Shown: piece after piece, positions 10,261 to 18,860 of the stretch
How the letters are laid out: the number at the start of each line of letters is the position of its first letter
Position numbering within the stretch: position 1 is the first letter of the stretch
NCBI GenBank assembly: GCA_003990745.1
Contig: RBNI01001386.1
Coordinates: 1 to 22,692 of the forward strand
Direction: 5' to 3'
Length of the DNA stretch: 22,692 nucleotides
Source of the DNA: Jimgerdemannia flammicorona
Lineage: Eukaryota > Mucoromycota > Endogonomycetes > Endogonales > Endogonaceae
Translations under genes and position numbers: made by a program
Notes under the pieces: generated by a model
Databases searched by the model: none
What the model was told of the DNA's origin: nothing
What the model saw: the letters and a program-made list of their open reading frames with translations, nothing else

Positions 10261-11414
10261 TTAGGTGCTGTCTGGGTAGTCTTCGATGACATCACCATCA
10301 ATTGCATCATCTCTGAAGAAGTAGTCGTCTAGGAAAAGTAGTTCGCGGATTACTTCTCTTTGTTCGCTGAGGTAATAATACATTGGAACTTCATCTCCAT
10401 CCCACAGGATTGCATCATCTGTCTCATATGCTGGATAAGGTGTTGGAGGGTGAAGAAGTGGTGCATCGTCTTCATTTTCATTGGATTCGCTATCTGCGTA
10501 CCTTCTGTAGGTTACAGCACTATGAGTCATGGGGTTGTAGTATGCTGGCGGTTGTGTTTCATGTCACTCATACTCGGGTGGTGGAGTGGTTGGTTCAATC
10601 TCGAGGGTTGTCTGAAGGTACAGGTTGTGTTCTCCAGTCTCTTCATTGTAGTTGAAGTAATCAGGAGTAAATGCAGGTTGGTATTTGTGCCAGTGGTCAT
10701 TGTCCCAATAAGTCTCGTATGTGGTTATGAACTGTTGTAAGTTCATCGGCAGAGTTGGTGGTGTGATCAGAGTTGGAAGAGATCCTTGACTTGAGGTCAT
10801 GTCGGCATCGGAAGGATCATTGTCTTCTGCTTCGTCTCTGTTGAAGTTGATTATATCGTAGATATCCTTTATGGCGTACCCAACTTGGGGCATTTGCAGG
10901 ATATAGTCATCAGGGTGCAGGAAGGTTCTGTCTGTAGTTTCAATATACTCAAGATACTTGTGATTGAGTTCTTGTATCATGTCGTCAATTTGGCTATAGG
11001 ACAGGGTAGTAACCATTTCGCTGGTAGTAACTCGGAGGCGGGGAATAAAGGTACTATACTTATAGAAGAGTTCTCGATGTTTGTGGGCAATGAGCTTCTG
11101 GTGTTGAGACATCTGAGTAATGTCTGTATCATGGTGGTGTTCGACCATGTCTTCCAGGAGGTGGCCGATCTGGCAGTAGCTTGAGATTTGTCCGATCCGG
11201 TAGGTCTCATTAAGCATGTTCAGAGCATTCCATCGGGCTTCCACGAAGTAGAGGGGTGCGAGGCTATGGATATTCATGAGGGGCAGAGGGGGGTGGCTCG
11301 GTTGACAATGGCATTCCAAATGTCAGTGTGGATACAGTTGTAGATCTCGGTGGTCATGTTTGTGTGTTTGAAAGTTATAGTTGTTGTTTGTTTTGGTTCT
11401 CTGTTTCGACGCAT
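10261..11414 (-). pseudogene. U3-encoded acidic protein, 3' LTR copy (frameshift plus one stop)
   Basis: This frame lies inside the LTR, same strand as gag-pol. It starts at ATG 11412-11414 (MRRNREPKQ) and ends at TAA 10261-10263. It is 1154 bp, one base short of the 1155-bp frame in the other LTR, because one base is missing between 11292 and 11293. A TGA at 10564-10566 replaces a CGA kept by the other copy. Between the lesions it reads open (MNIHSLAPLYFVEARWNAL near the N-terminal third, then an acidic stretch EAEDNDPSDADM). The C-terminal 90 residues are very acidic and Tyr-rich (ESNENEDDAPLL, DGDEVPMYYYL). I recognise no domain, signal peptide or membrane segment. A U3 location means it would need a promoter upstream of the genomic TATA box. 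Confidence 0.75.
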
Positions 11415-11480
11415 CTTGGAGCTCAGTATATATGCATTTGTTCTTGATTGGTAAGATTCTGTTTATGCGAACCTTGTGTT

Positions 11481-11535
11481 CTGTGACTTCATATTGACTC
11501 AGCTTTGTGCGCTGTGACTTCTGTTTGACTCAGCT
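11481..11535. promoter_or_regulatory. tandem repeat with two TGACTCA (Gcn4/AP-1-type) sites, 3' LTR
   Basis: Two 24-bp repeats (11481-11504 and 11512-11535) share CTGTGACTTC....TTGACTCAGCT. Each contains TGACTCA, at 11495-11501 and 11526-11532, the consensus bound by fungal bZIP factors such as Gcn4/CPC1. They sit about 110-165 bp inside the upstream edge of U3, where enhancers of LTR elements normally lie. A further TGAGTCA, the same site on the other strand, is at 10191-10197. Confidence 0.55.
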
Positions 11536-11646
11536 TCATGATCATGCAGCTGATTTCCAGATTTGTTTGGAGGTCACGTATGATTTCGGTGGCTTGTTAA
11601 GAGGGTGATGTGTGATTTCTGTGGCTTGGAGGTTGTGCGCTTACAA

Positions 11647-11659
11647 CTCTCCCCTTCTT
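11647..11659 (-). other. polypurine tract of gypsy-1
   Basis: The minus strand reads AAGAAGGGGAGAG, then one T, then the LTR start TGTAAG. Composition and position are those of the plus-strand DNA primer of an LTR retrotransposon. Confidence 0.85.
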
Positions 11660-12042
11660 AGCTTTCGACGTCCTCGTCGGGGCCTTCTAATTATGTTCTA
11701 GTGTTGTTATACTATTTAGGAGATCAAAAGTCCGGTAAAGTCCATTTTTTCAGAAAGTGACATACTTGTAGTACAGTTGCCTAACATGTTGGATTCATAC
11801 GTTAAAGGGTCGTGTATTCAATACCATGTGCCAGAAGTGATTCTGATGTCATTTACTGCTGGAGAATTTCTTCTAAGGAATCTTCTTAAATGTCTACGCC
11901 TCATTTCCCACTAGTGGTATGGAAAGAATAGGCTTGCTTTCAGTTTTGCTATTTTTCCAGAGGGTTGGTATTCTTTTGTTCTGTCTTGCTGAGTTCTTGA
12001 TTAGGTTAATGATAATTATAGTGTTCGGGAGGGTAATATATA
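11660..12042 (-). other. gypsy-1 3' noncoding stretch between pol and polypurine tract
   Basis: About 380 bp with stops in all minus-strand frames and no recognisable domain. It is too short and too interrupted for an env-like gene. A tRNA-like pattern on the plus strand at about 11762-11835 was examined and rejected. Confidence 0.5.
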
Positions 12043-12093
12043 TTATGTACTGATAGGTGTAGGACTATTCAGTGTTCAGTTGTTCAAGGAATC

Positions 12094-12243
12094 ATATTCT
12101 TGAACTAAGTCGGTAGCATTCTGGAGATTGGTCTTGGGTTCTCATGTTGCATCATGGATCAGATAACCTTTCCATTTGATGAGGTACTCGGGGTGGTTCT
12201 TGTGGCCATGTTTGTTGAGGATTTGTTCAACTTCATATTCTTC
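12094..12243 (-). pseudogene. chromodomain at the C-terminus of the gypsy-1 integrase
   Basis: The sequence reads EEYEVEQILNK, then EYLIKWKGY near 12160-12190, then T*EPKTNLQNATDLVQEY. This is the classic chromodomain pattern (YEVEKIL, YLVKWKGY, TWEP..NL..A..L..Y). Chromodomains bind methylated histone H3 tails and steer chromovirus integration to heterochromatin. The aromatic-cage residues Y of YEVE and W of KWKGY are present. The Trp of TWEP is replaced by TGA at 12142-12144. It follows the integrase after a short acidic, Pro-rich linker. The nested insertions around it fit a preference for silent chromatin, which is inference. Confidence 0.88.
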
Positions 12244-12318
12244 TTGGTCATTAATAATGATAGGTGCAGGTGGTTTTGTAGTTTGGTTCGGGAATAGTTC
12301 ATCATCATTGTCATTATA

Positions 12319-13480
12319 TCACTTGAGATATTGGACATTGAAGACTGGGTGAATCTTAATGGTATCTGGTAGCACCAATTTGTAGGAGGTCGGAGAGACT
12401 TGTGAGATGACTTCAAATGGTCTAATGAACTTGCTGTTCAGTTTTGTAGATGGTCTGTGCTTGAGGTTGTCAACTTGGTATCCTCGGATGTCTAATAGAA
12501 CTTTTTCTCCAATATCGAAGGTTTCTTCTCGGCGATGTTGGTTAACATACTGTGACTGTTGTTCTTGAGCTCGCGATAAATTCTCAATTATGATCTGGCT
12601 TAGATTATGTATTCGGAGTAAGAATTCTTCAACAGCTTTGACTGTAGAGGGTTCTTCAGTAGTTCGGATGAGTGTCAGAGAAGTGTTTGGGTTTTGTCCA
12701 GTATTGGCGAAGAATGGGGTCATTCCAAGAGAGGCTTGCTTGCTGTTGTTATAGGCAAACTCGACTACAGTGAGGTGTTCATGCCAATCATCTTGTCTGT
12801 AGGAAACATAGTTTCTTAGCATTTGTTCCAGAGTTCGGTTCATTCTTTCAGTTTGATCATCGGTTTCAGGGTAAAAGGCTGTAGATAATGCAAGTTTTGT
12901 TCCAAGGTGTGCATGGAGGGCTTTCCAAAAATGGCTGGTAAATTTCGGGTCTCGGTCACTAACAATGATCTTAGGAAGACCATGATAGCAGAAGATGTTG
13001 TCAAACAAGAGTGTAGCTATGTCTGGTGCTGTTGCAGTGGTGGTGGTTAGTATAAAGTGAGCTTGTTTGCTGAGATAGTTCACAAAGACAACAATTGCAT
13101 CTTTCCCGTTCTTGGTTTGGGGTAGTTGTACAATGAAGTCCATAGAGATTTGTTCCCAATTAGCAGATGGTACTGGGATCGGGTGGAGTAGGCCAGGTTT
13201 TACTAGTGTTGAGGACTTGTTCCATTGGCAGGCATCACAGGAAGTGATGTAGGTCTTGAGTTGATCTGCCATTCGGGGCCAATAGAAGTTTCGGGAGATA
13301 ACTTCATAGCATTTATCAAATCCTAAATGTCCAGCTGTAGGGGCATCATGACATTTGAATAGGATTGTCCTTCAGAGGTCTCGGTTGTTCGGAACATACA
13401 ATCTGTCCTTGTAGTAGATAGTATTGTCCTTGAGTTGGTATTGATTGTACTGGATATGCTTGTCAGCATCATCACTGTTC
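12319..13480 (-). pseudogene. gypsy-1 integrase (HHCC, DDE core, GPF-type C-terminus)
   Basis: The zinc-binding domain is seen at about 13215-13360 as HDAPTAGHLG and SCDACQ. The core has Asp in SMDFIVQLP (about 13138), Asp in IIVSDRDPKF (about 12955) and Glu in QTERMNRTLEQ (about 12847). The last two are 35 residues apart, as expected for a DD35E enzyme. The usual HPQTDGQ is YPETDDQ here. The C-terminal KFIRPFEVISQVSPTSYKL corresponds to the GPY/F module with Gly changed to Arg. The longest open piece is 12319-13272, 317 residues, the best preserved part of the element. It is followed by the chromodomain after a TGA at 12319-12321. Confidence 0.92.
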
Positions 13481-13589
13481 AGAATTTCTCAGAGTACTTG
13501 AGCTTCTTTATCATCAGCACATGCTGTGATAATTTGTTCCATGATGGAGTTTGTAACCAGGGTGAGAGTTTGGATAACTTCTTCAATGG

Positions 13590-14064
13590 GTGGTCTGGAG
13601 ATTACATCGGCAACAATGTTTTCCTTGCCAGGGTGGTACTGGATTTCATAGTCAAAGTTGGTGAGAACTTTCATCCATCTAGCTTGCTTTCGAGAAAGGG
13701 TAGCCTGGATCTTGATGTTAACTAGTGACTTGTGGTCAGTCAATACAGTGAAGTGTGCTCCTTCTAGGTATGGTCGCCATTTGATCAGAGTGTCTATGAT
13801 GGCTAACATTTCCTTTTTGTGAGTTGCATAGTTGATTTCGGCATCATTGAACTTGTGGGAGTGATAGGCCACAGGGTGTCCTTCTTGCATAAGTACTGCT
13901 CCAAGAGCTAGGTCAGAGGCATCAGTGGTAACTTCATATAGTAGGGCAGGATTTGCCACTTGAAGTACTGGAGTGGTTATTAAGGTATCTTTCAATGCTT
14001 GAAAGGCTGTATCTTGTTCGGGTCCCCAATTTGCAAGATTGTTGAAGTCTTTCTCTTGTTTCAT
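13590..14064 (-). pseudogene. gypsy-1 RNase H
   Basis: This domain degrades the RNA strand of the RNA:DNA hybrid. The motifs, in order, are VTTDASDLALGAVLMQ (Asp near 13921), HKKEMLAII (Glu), LTDHKSL (Asp) and NIVADVISRPP (Asp). All four acidic active-site positions are visible. It follows RT directly in the same frame and is uninterrupted from 14064 to 13492. Confidence 0.9.
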
Positions 14065-14189
14065 GGTCCAGAGTTATTCTTCTTTCTTGCTGTGCTTGGT
14101 CATTTGGGTAAGGGCAGTGGCGATTTTGGTGAAGTTGGCAACAAATCATCTGTAATAGTTTGCTAGTCCCAGGAATGATTAGAGGTCTT

Positions 14190-14910
14190 TCAGCTTCTTG
14201 GGTCTGGGCCAATCTTTGATTGTGGAGATTTTGCTAGGGTCCACTTTGATTCCATTTGGTGTGACAATGTATCCAAGGAATTGGATTTCTTTCAGGAGAA
14301 ATTTGCACTTGCTGAGTTTTGCAAAGAGTCTGTTCTCTCGGAGTTTCAGTAGTACTAGCTCAAGGTGTTCGAGATGTTCCTCCAGGGTTTTGCTGAAGAC
14401 TAGGATGTCGTCAATGTAGACAACAATGAATTTGTCTAGGTATGGGTGCAGGATGGTATTCATCAGTGTCTGGAAGATTGCAGGAGCATTAGTTAAGCCA
14501 AAGAGCATAACCAGGAATTCGAAATGTCTATAGCAAGTTCGGAAGGCTGTCTTGTAGATGTCTTCTTCTTTCATGGCAATTTACCAGTAACCATTTCGCA
14601 GGTCAAAGGAGCTCATGAATTGAGGGTTGGTAAGCCTATCGAATATTTCGTCGATTCTGGGTAGTGGGCAACAGTTCTTGATGGTCTGTTCATTGAGGTC
14701 ACGGTAATCAATGCACATTCACAGGTCTCCTCCTTTCTTGACAATAAAGAGAACTGGTGCACCATAGGGTAATACACTGGGTCTGATGAATCCTTGTTCC
14801 AGGAGTTCATCAATTTCTTTCTTGAGTGCATCAATTTCTCTCAGAGACATGTGGTAGATTGACTTGAAGGCTGGCTTAGCATCTGGAATAGTCTTGATGG
14901 CATGGTCCAC
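14190..14910 (-). pseudogene. gypsy-1 reverse transcriptase
   Basis: The RT copies the element RNA into DNA. Motifs on the minus strand are LPYGAPVLFIVKK (about 14735-14780), CIDYRDLNEQT, SSFDLRNGYW*IAM with the first catalytic Asp, FGLTNAPAIFQTLMN, and VYIDDILVFS with the YIDD box at 14407-14418. The thumb has KCKFLLKEIQFLGYIV. Stops lie at 14719, 14581 and 14179. The two catalytic Asp of YIDD are intact. The plus-strand frame at 14198-14419 is its shadow. Confidence 0.95.
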
Positions 14911-15189
14911 TGCTTGTTTGGAAGGTAGGCCTTTTGGGAGTTTCCTTGGAAATATGTCTCGGAATTTCTGGAGTAGTGGTCTGACACGGCTGTCAACTTT
15001 GGAAAAGTCTTCTTCAGAGTTCTCAGGTTCTCCTTTGGATGGACGGATGGAGATAGCAAAGAGAGGGCATTTCTTGGCCAATTTCTTGAGTTGTAGCTTG
15101 TTGATGTAGGTGATCTTTGGTCCAGGGTCACTAGAGTTGAGTGTGTCCTTTTCGCCTTGCAGTTTGAAGTTGTGGCGTTCTTTCTTGAT

Positions 15190-15500
15190 GGTCAGAGAAT
15201 GGTTTATCCAATCAATCATGGGGTTCTCTTGTTTCAACCATGGAGTTCCAAGGATGATTTCATTGTCAGGAAGTGGTACAATTTGAAGGGTAATATATAC
15301 TCGATAGTCACCGATTCACAATGGTAGATTGCAGACTTCCTTGCTAATGACATGTGAGGTTCCATCAGCTGTGGCAACTGCTTGAGTTTGTTGTACCGGA
15401 GAGATGAAGATCTTGAGTCTGTTGGCTGTTTCTTCATTGATGAAGTTGCCTGAGGCACCACTGTCTATCATGATCTTGACAGGTACTCAGTTGATAAAAG
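15190..15500 (-). pseudogene. gypsy-1 aspartic protease
   Basis: A retropepsin-like protease that would cleave the polyprotein. The active-site motif IMIDSGASGNFIN has D-S-G-A at 15454-15465, followed by the flap-side ATADGTSH and the C-terminal IILGTPWL near 15240-15265, which matches the family (ILGMPWL). Stops at 15487 and 15316 interrupt it. It lies directly between dUTPase and RT. Confidence 0.88.
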
Positions 15501-15732
15501 CTTTAAGTGTAAGTAGTTTGTCTGATCCAATGGTGGTGATTTCAGTTGTAGGAGCTTTCCTTCTGTTGGTTCTTCTTTGAGCCAGTTCATTGACACAAGA
15601 GAAGCAATCATCAATCATTCGGGAAGAGTACATTCCAATGCCATGAGGACATCGGCCACTTGGTATATATCCATCTTCTATTTTCTTGTAGAATTGTTCT
15701 TCTTTGTTCACGGTAGGTTGGACTGAGGCCTT

Positions 15733-16125
15733 GTTTGATGAACCGAATCCTTTGGATCCTCGGATGGTGGGCAGTAGTTCAGGGACTTCCTTGACTGTCA
15801 GGTTTGACTTGATTTTTTCGAATAGGATCTGGGCAATACAGAATCCAATGGGAATCTTGAAGGGTGTCCAACTGTGGTTTCGGATGAGGATAATAATTTT
15901 GCCTGTGTAGTCTTCATCAATGACTCCTCCTTCTACTGAGAGTCCTTTCAATGCTAGGCTGCTGCGACAGCATATTCTTCCGACATGTCTTTCAGGGATT
16001 TGGATACTGATTCCTGTGTAGACTTATTTGACTTCTCAGTTGGAGACTGTAGCTTCTTTGGCTGCATACAGGTCATATCCAGCTACTTTTTGACTTCCTT
16101 TGGTTGGGGCCTTAGCAGTTTGTCT
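15733..16125 (-). pseudogene. dUTPase domain inside gypsy-1 gag-pol
   Basis: A trimeric-type dUTPase, which hydrolyses dUTP to dUMP and pyrophosphate and so keeps uracil out of newly made DNA. All five family motifs occur in order: KVAGYDLYAA (16060-16086), CCRSSLALKG (15946-15969), GGVIDEDYTGK (15898-15927) with the Asp and Tyr that bind deoxyuridine, FCIAQILFEKI (15811-15843) with the conserved Gln, and RGSKGFGSSN (15733-15762) with the aromatic lid residue. Length, about 125 residues, is normal. Stops at 16036-16038 (TGA) and 16024-16026 (TAA) lie between motifs 1 and 2. It sits in frame between the CCHC knuckle of gag and the protease. Motif 2 is usually PRSGLA; here it is CRSSLA. Confidence 0.9.
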
Positions 16126-16191
16126 CAACTTGACAAAATCTAGTATTCTGGCGGTCAGATTGTTGAGGTGGTACAGAGTGGTAACAGTTGC

Positions 16192-17208
16192 TCATGTTGC
16201 TGTTCGGGGTTTTCGGTTAGAGCAGGCACTGGCCATGTGTCCTGTCTTTCGGCAATAGAAGCATGCTCCACTTCTTCTAAGTTCATTCCTTTTGCCTTCA
16301 GTGAGTTTCTTGAAGGTACTCGGCTGGGCAGGTTCATAATTTCTGGGTGTCCATGAAGTGGATGTTGAGGGAGCTCGGGATGCTTCTTGCTTGGGTTCTT
16401 CTTTCTTGGTCCAAGTCTTTTCCTTGTTGTTGAATTGTCTTCGAGGCAGAATGGGTCCAGCTGTTAGGATCTGCTTGACCATAGTCTTGATTCTTGCCAG
16501 GCACCATTGTTGGTGGTCACAACCCACTGGGTGTCCTTGTTCTTGGATTTTTCTAGTAAGCCATTCAGGCAGGACATCGAATAAATGGTCTGCTCTTGTA
16601 CCGTTTCATGCTTCATCATTGGCAATATATCCTAGGCCAATAGTGTTCAGGAGTGACTTGAGTTTTGTACAGAAGGTTTCGAATTCCTCCTTGCCATGTA
16701 CATCAAATTTGAGGTTGTGGAGTTTTACTCGGGATTCAGCAATCATGGTTTCGCTGCGATATTGAGCAATCATGAGTTGTTTAAGTCCAGGGGCTGCAGG
16801 ATGGTCTCCATATCCTGGGGTATTATTTGCTGCATTCTGAGCAACTACTGCAGGTCGGGTGTCCCATGTGAGGGGTTTTTTGGGAAGGGTTCGCCACCAT
16901 TCTTCGGCAGGTCCTCGGAAGAATGTAACAACTCGGTGGACATAGGCTGTAGTAGTAGCAAAGAGTTGTTCCAAAGTGTGGTCTTGATTGTTTGTCAGAA
17001 CACGATCAGCGACTCATTCATTGGTCCATTGATTGGCTTTGAAGTTGGTGTCAACTACACTAATGAAGCTTTGGACTTCTTGTACAGTACCATTGAAGGT
17101 AGGTAGACTCAGATTTTTTGTAGGTCGGGTCTGTTCAGCTAAGGCAGTAATGGTTGCTGCCATTATGGCTATCTGGGCTGTGAGGTCTATAATCTGTTGG
17201 TTTGCCAT
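16192..17208 (-). pseudogene. gypsy-1 gag core with CCHC zinc knuckle
   Basis: Gag forms the particle and binds genomic RNA. From the ATG at 17206-17208 the frame reads MANQQIIDLTAQIA, then NLSLPTFNGTVQEVQSFI, a retrotransposon-gag start (P.F.G....v..Fi). HRVVTFFRGPAEEWWRTL follows near 16885-16940, matching the FL.G.A..WW.. motif. The knuckle CFYCRKTGHMASAC (C-x2-C-x4-H-x4-C) is at 16222-16263. Stops occur at 17014, 16606 and 16192, all TGA. The knuckle is followed directly by the dUTPase in the same frame. Confidence 0.88.
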
Positions 17209-18006
17209 ATTGTTTACTGAAGGTGGTTGAACTACTGGTAGTGGTGTTACTGGTACTACTTGAGGTACTAGTGCAGAGTGTGATGGGGTTCTTTGAGTCT
17301 GTGTAAGTTGCTGAAGTAATAGTTGTGGGTCTGGAGTAAGGGCTTGATAAATGGCTGTCTGTTGCTGTGTAGGTGTATTCTGTCCTAATGGAGGTATGTC
17401 TCCTTCGGTAGTATATCCAGGATCGAATTCACTGAGATACTCCTCCTTCTCTTGGGTTTGGTCCCTGTGTACTTGGGTTTGCTCAGCGTCAAAGTAGACA
17501 GAATCAGTTGTATATCTGATTTCAGATGGACTTAATTCAAAGTCAAGTTCTGGTTCGGTATTGGTTTCGGATCCAGGTAGGGCTATAGCAGGGCCTGCTT
17601 CAGGTTCAGGATCAGGTAGTTGATGAAGAGTTTCTCTTGCTTCTTCCTTAAGAATATGGTGGGCCTTGCTGTTCTGGAATCGGTAGTATAATGTGGTCTT
17701 GGTTCTGGTTCGGTGAAAGTCAGTAGAGTTGAGCCACTTGGCTACAGAGGCTTGGGCTTCATGAGGTACTAAGGCTAGAAAGACTGCTGCTGGTTGTCCT
17801 AGGTCGCTCGGATTTGTGGAGCTGACAAAACTCTTGTTGAGAAGAGTAAAGAAGACTTCTATAAGACCTTCTTCATCTTGACTTGCTGGGTGTAGTGCAA
17901 GGAGTTCGGTGAATAGGTGTTCGCCTATTTGCTGATTTAATTGGAGTACTTCTTTCTTTGAATGGAGTTTGTCCCACTTGTTGCAGGTGTGGAGGTCAAA
18001 TTGTCC
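17209..18006 (-). pseudogene. N-terminal extension of gypsy-1 gag, open but without methionine
   Basis: Upstream of the gag ATG the same frame stays open for 264 codons with no stop and no Met. It reads as protein-like sequence: HTCNKWDKLHSKKEVLQLN at the start, LFTELLALHPASQDEEGLIE, an acidic and Pro-rich middle (LPDPEPEAGPAIALPGSE), then a Gln- and Pro-rich C-terminus running into the gag ATG. Beyond the TAA at 18007 it continues to a TGA at 18064 and then open to the LTR edge. Either the start codon was lost by mutation, or it was supplied by splicing or another start upstream. No family was recognised. Confidence 0.55.
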
Positions 18007-18150
18007 TTATACGTCAGGTTCAATTCTCTCCAGATTGTCAGATGGTTCACGATAAATTCCAGGTCAGAGGTTGGGCTTTATACCAACTTGTAGGAATTCG
18101 CAGAAGGGTTTGTAGCAGGGTGAGGAAGCATCTTGAAGTGGAATTGGATT

Positions 18151-18167
18151 GTAAACTGCTGCTACCA
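18151..18167 (-). other. primer-binding site of gypsy-1
   Basis: Three bases after the 5' LTR the minus strand reads TGGTAGCAGCAGTTTAC. It begins with TGG, complementary to the CCA end of a tRNA. A tRNA ending in GCTACCA would fit, as initiator-Met tRNAs of several eukaryotes do, but the inner bases do not match one I can name with certainty. Confidence 0.7.
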
Positions 18168-18663
18168 AGTTGTAAGAGGGTTGCTTTTTAGGATAACCAT
18201 TACATAGTTCTAGAAGGGTTTTCTGGAAGTTCTGGATATTCTAGAAGACTGTTTTCTTATGGTCAAGATCAATTTCATATGGAGTACATCCTCTACACTT
18301 ATTGATTTCAAGATCAGGTTGACGTCTCAACCAAAGTCCTTTTTTGGACTAGTTCTGGATGTTCAGGATTTTCCATATTTCAGGAAGTTCAAGAAACTAA
18401 GACCAGCTTAGTTGAATTGGTGTATCACTGCAGACAATATCCAATTAGGAAATTTCGTGATAGGGTTAGGAGTAGGACCTAATGGGGAGCAGATTTACTT
18501 AAGAGTGGTTTGTGGGTTATTAAATAGGTTTATTCACTATTCATGATATTGCTATACTAGGAGTATTTATATTGAAGGGATATTTGTGGGGAAGTGCTCA
18601 GGAGTTGTGTTCGGATTGTTCAGGTCTATTCAAGTCTGAGATTCTGAGGTCTGGGGGAGGGGG

Positions 18664-18671
18664 TATTTATA
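18664..18671 (-). promoter_or_regulatory. TATA box of the 5' LTR (genomic RNA promoter)
   Basis: TATAAATA on the minus strand is followed by a run of C. It is conserved in both LTRs. Transcription would start shortly after and proceed through U5, the primer-binding site and gag-pol. Confidence 0.65.
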
Positions 18672-18860
18672 CTAGTGAGGGGCTATCTGGACTATGCTAA
18701 ATATGGATATAGCACTAAGTGCTTTGCTGAGTCAGAATGCAGTCACATAGTACAAGTGTAATCTGATATGTCAAGAGATCGTCTGACTGCTGAGTCAGTT
18801 CACAGTCACATCGTACAAAGCTAATCTAACTATACTATGACTGCTAATCTATTTATAGGT

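Larger units (their letters stand above)
9571..11645 (-). repeat. gypsy-1 3' LTR
   Basis: This is 2075 bp, unusually long for a fungal gypsy LTR. It aligns to 18171-20246 at a constant offset of 8600 up to about 11292, then 8601, so a single 1-bp indel separates the copies. Read on the minus strand, the outer U3 edge carries tandem TGACTCA sites. A long open frame follows, then TATAAATA at 10064-10071, then about 490 bp of R and U5. TGTAAG and CTTACA form the inverted termini. Confidence 0.95.
12076..18006 (-). pseudogene. gypsy-1 gag-pol, single frame with 18 premature stops
   Basis: All recognisable domains lie in one frame with no frameshift, so the ancestral product was a single polyprotein of about 1,700 codons from the ATG at 17206-17208, or about 1,975 if the upstream extension is included. 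Stops lie at 18064 and 18007 (upstream part) and at 17014, 16606, 16192, 16036, 16024, 15487, 15316, 14719, 14581, 14179, 14146, 14074, 13489, 13372, 12319 and 12142. Thirteen are TGA and five TAA; none is TAG. Many fall where the family has Arg, Gln or Trp, so CGA, CAA and TGG are the likely sources. TGA at 12076-12078 is the first candidate for the true end; the next in-frame stop is TAA at 12043-12045. No stop or shift separates gag from pol in the ancestral frame, so Gag:Pol ratio control must have worked another way. Confidence 0.9.

Noticed and set aside
10360..11184. Plus-strand open frames of 90-126 codons in the LTR, repeated at 18983-19784
   Set aside because: They are antisense shadows of the U3 frame. 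Their sequences are Cys/Val/Trp-rich by complementarity, and they carry no motif.
10564..11319. Start of the left U3 frame at 11319
   Set aside because: The codon there is TTG and only appears as a start because of the 1-bp deletion. The ATG at 11412-11414 matches the other copy.
11762..11835. tRNA-like pattern on the plus strand: a box A match (TAGTACAGTTG), a CAT in anticodon position and a TTCAA loop
   Set aside because: The acceptor arms do not pair, the T stem does not form, and the spacing after the T loop is wrong. It may be chance or a very old tRNA relic.
14613..14834. Minus-strand frame of 73 codons in another phase, and similar ones at 14841-15131 and 12159-12416
   Set aside because: They overlap RT, protease and chromodomain in alternative phases and lack motifs.
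13435..17230. Plus-strand frames up to 136 codons opposite gag-pol
   Set aside because: They are shadows of the gag-pol frame, which has clear domain motifs on the minus strand.
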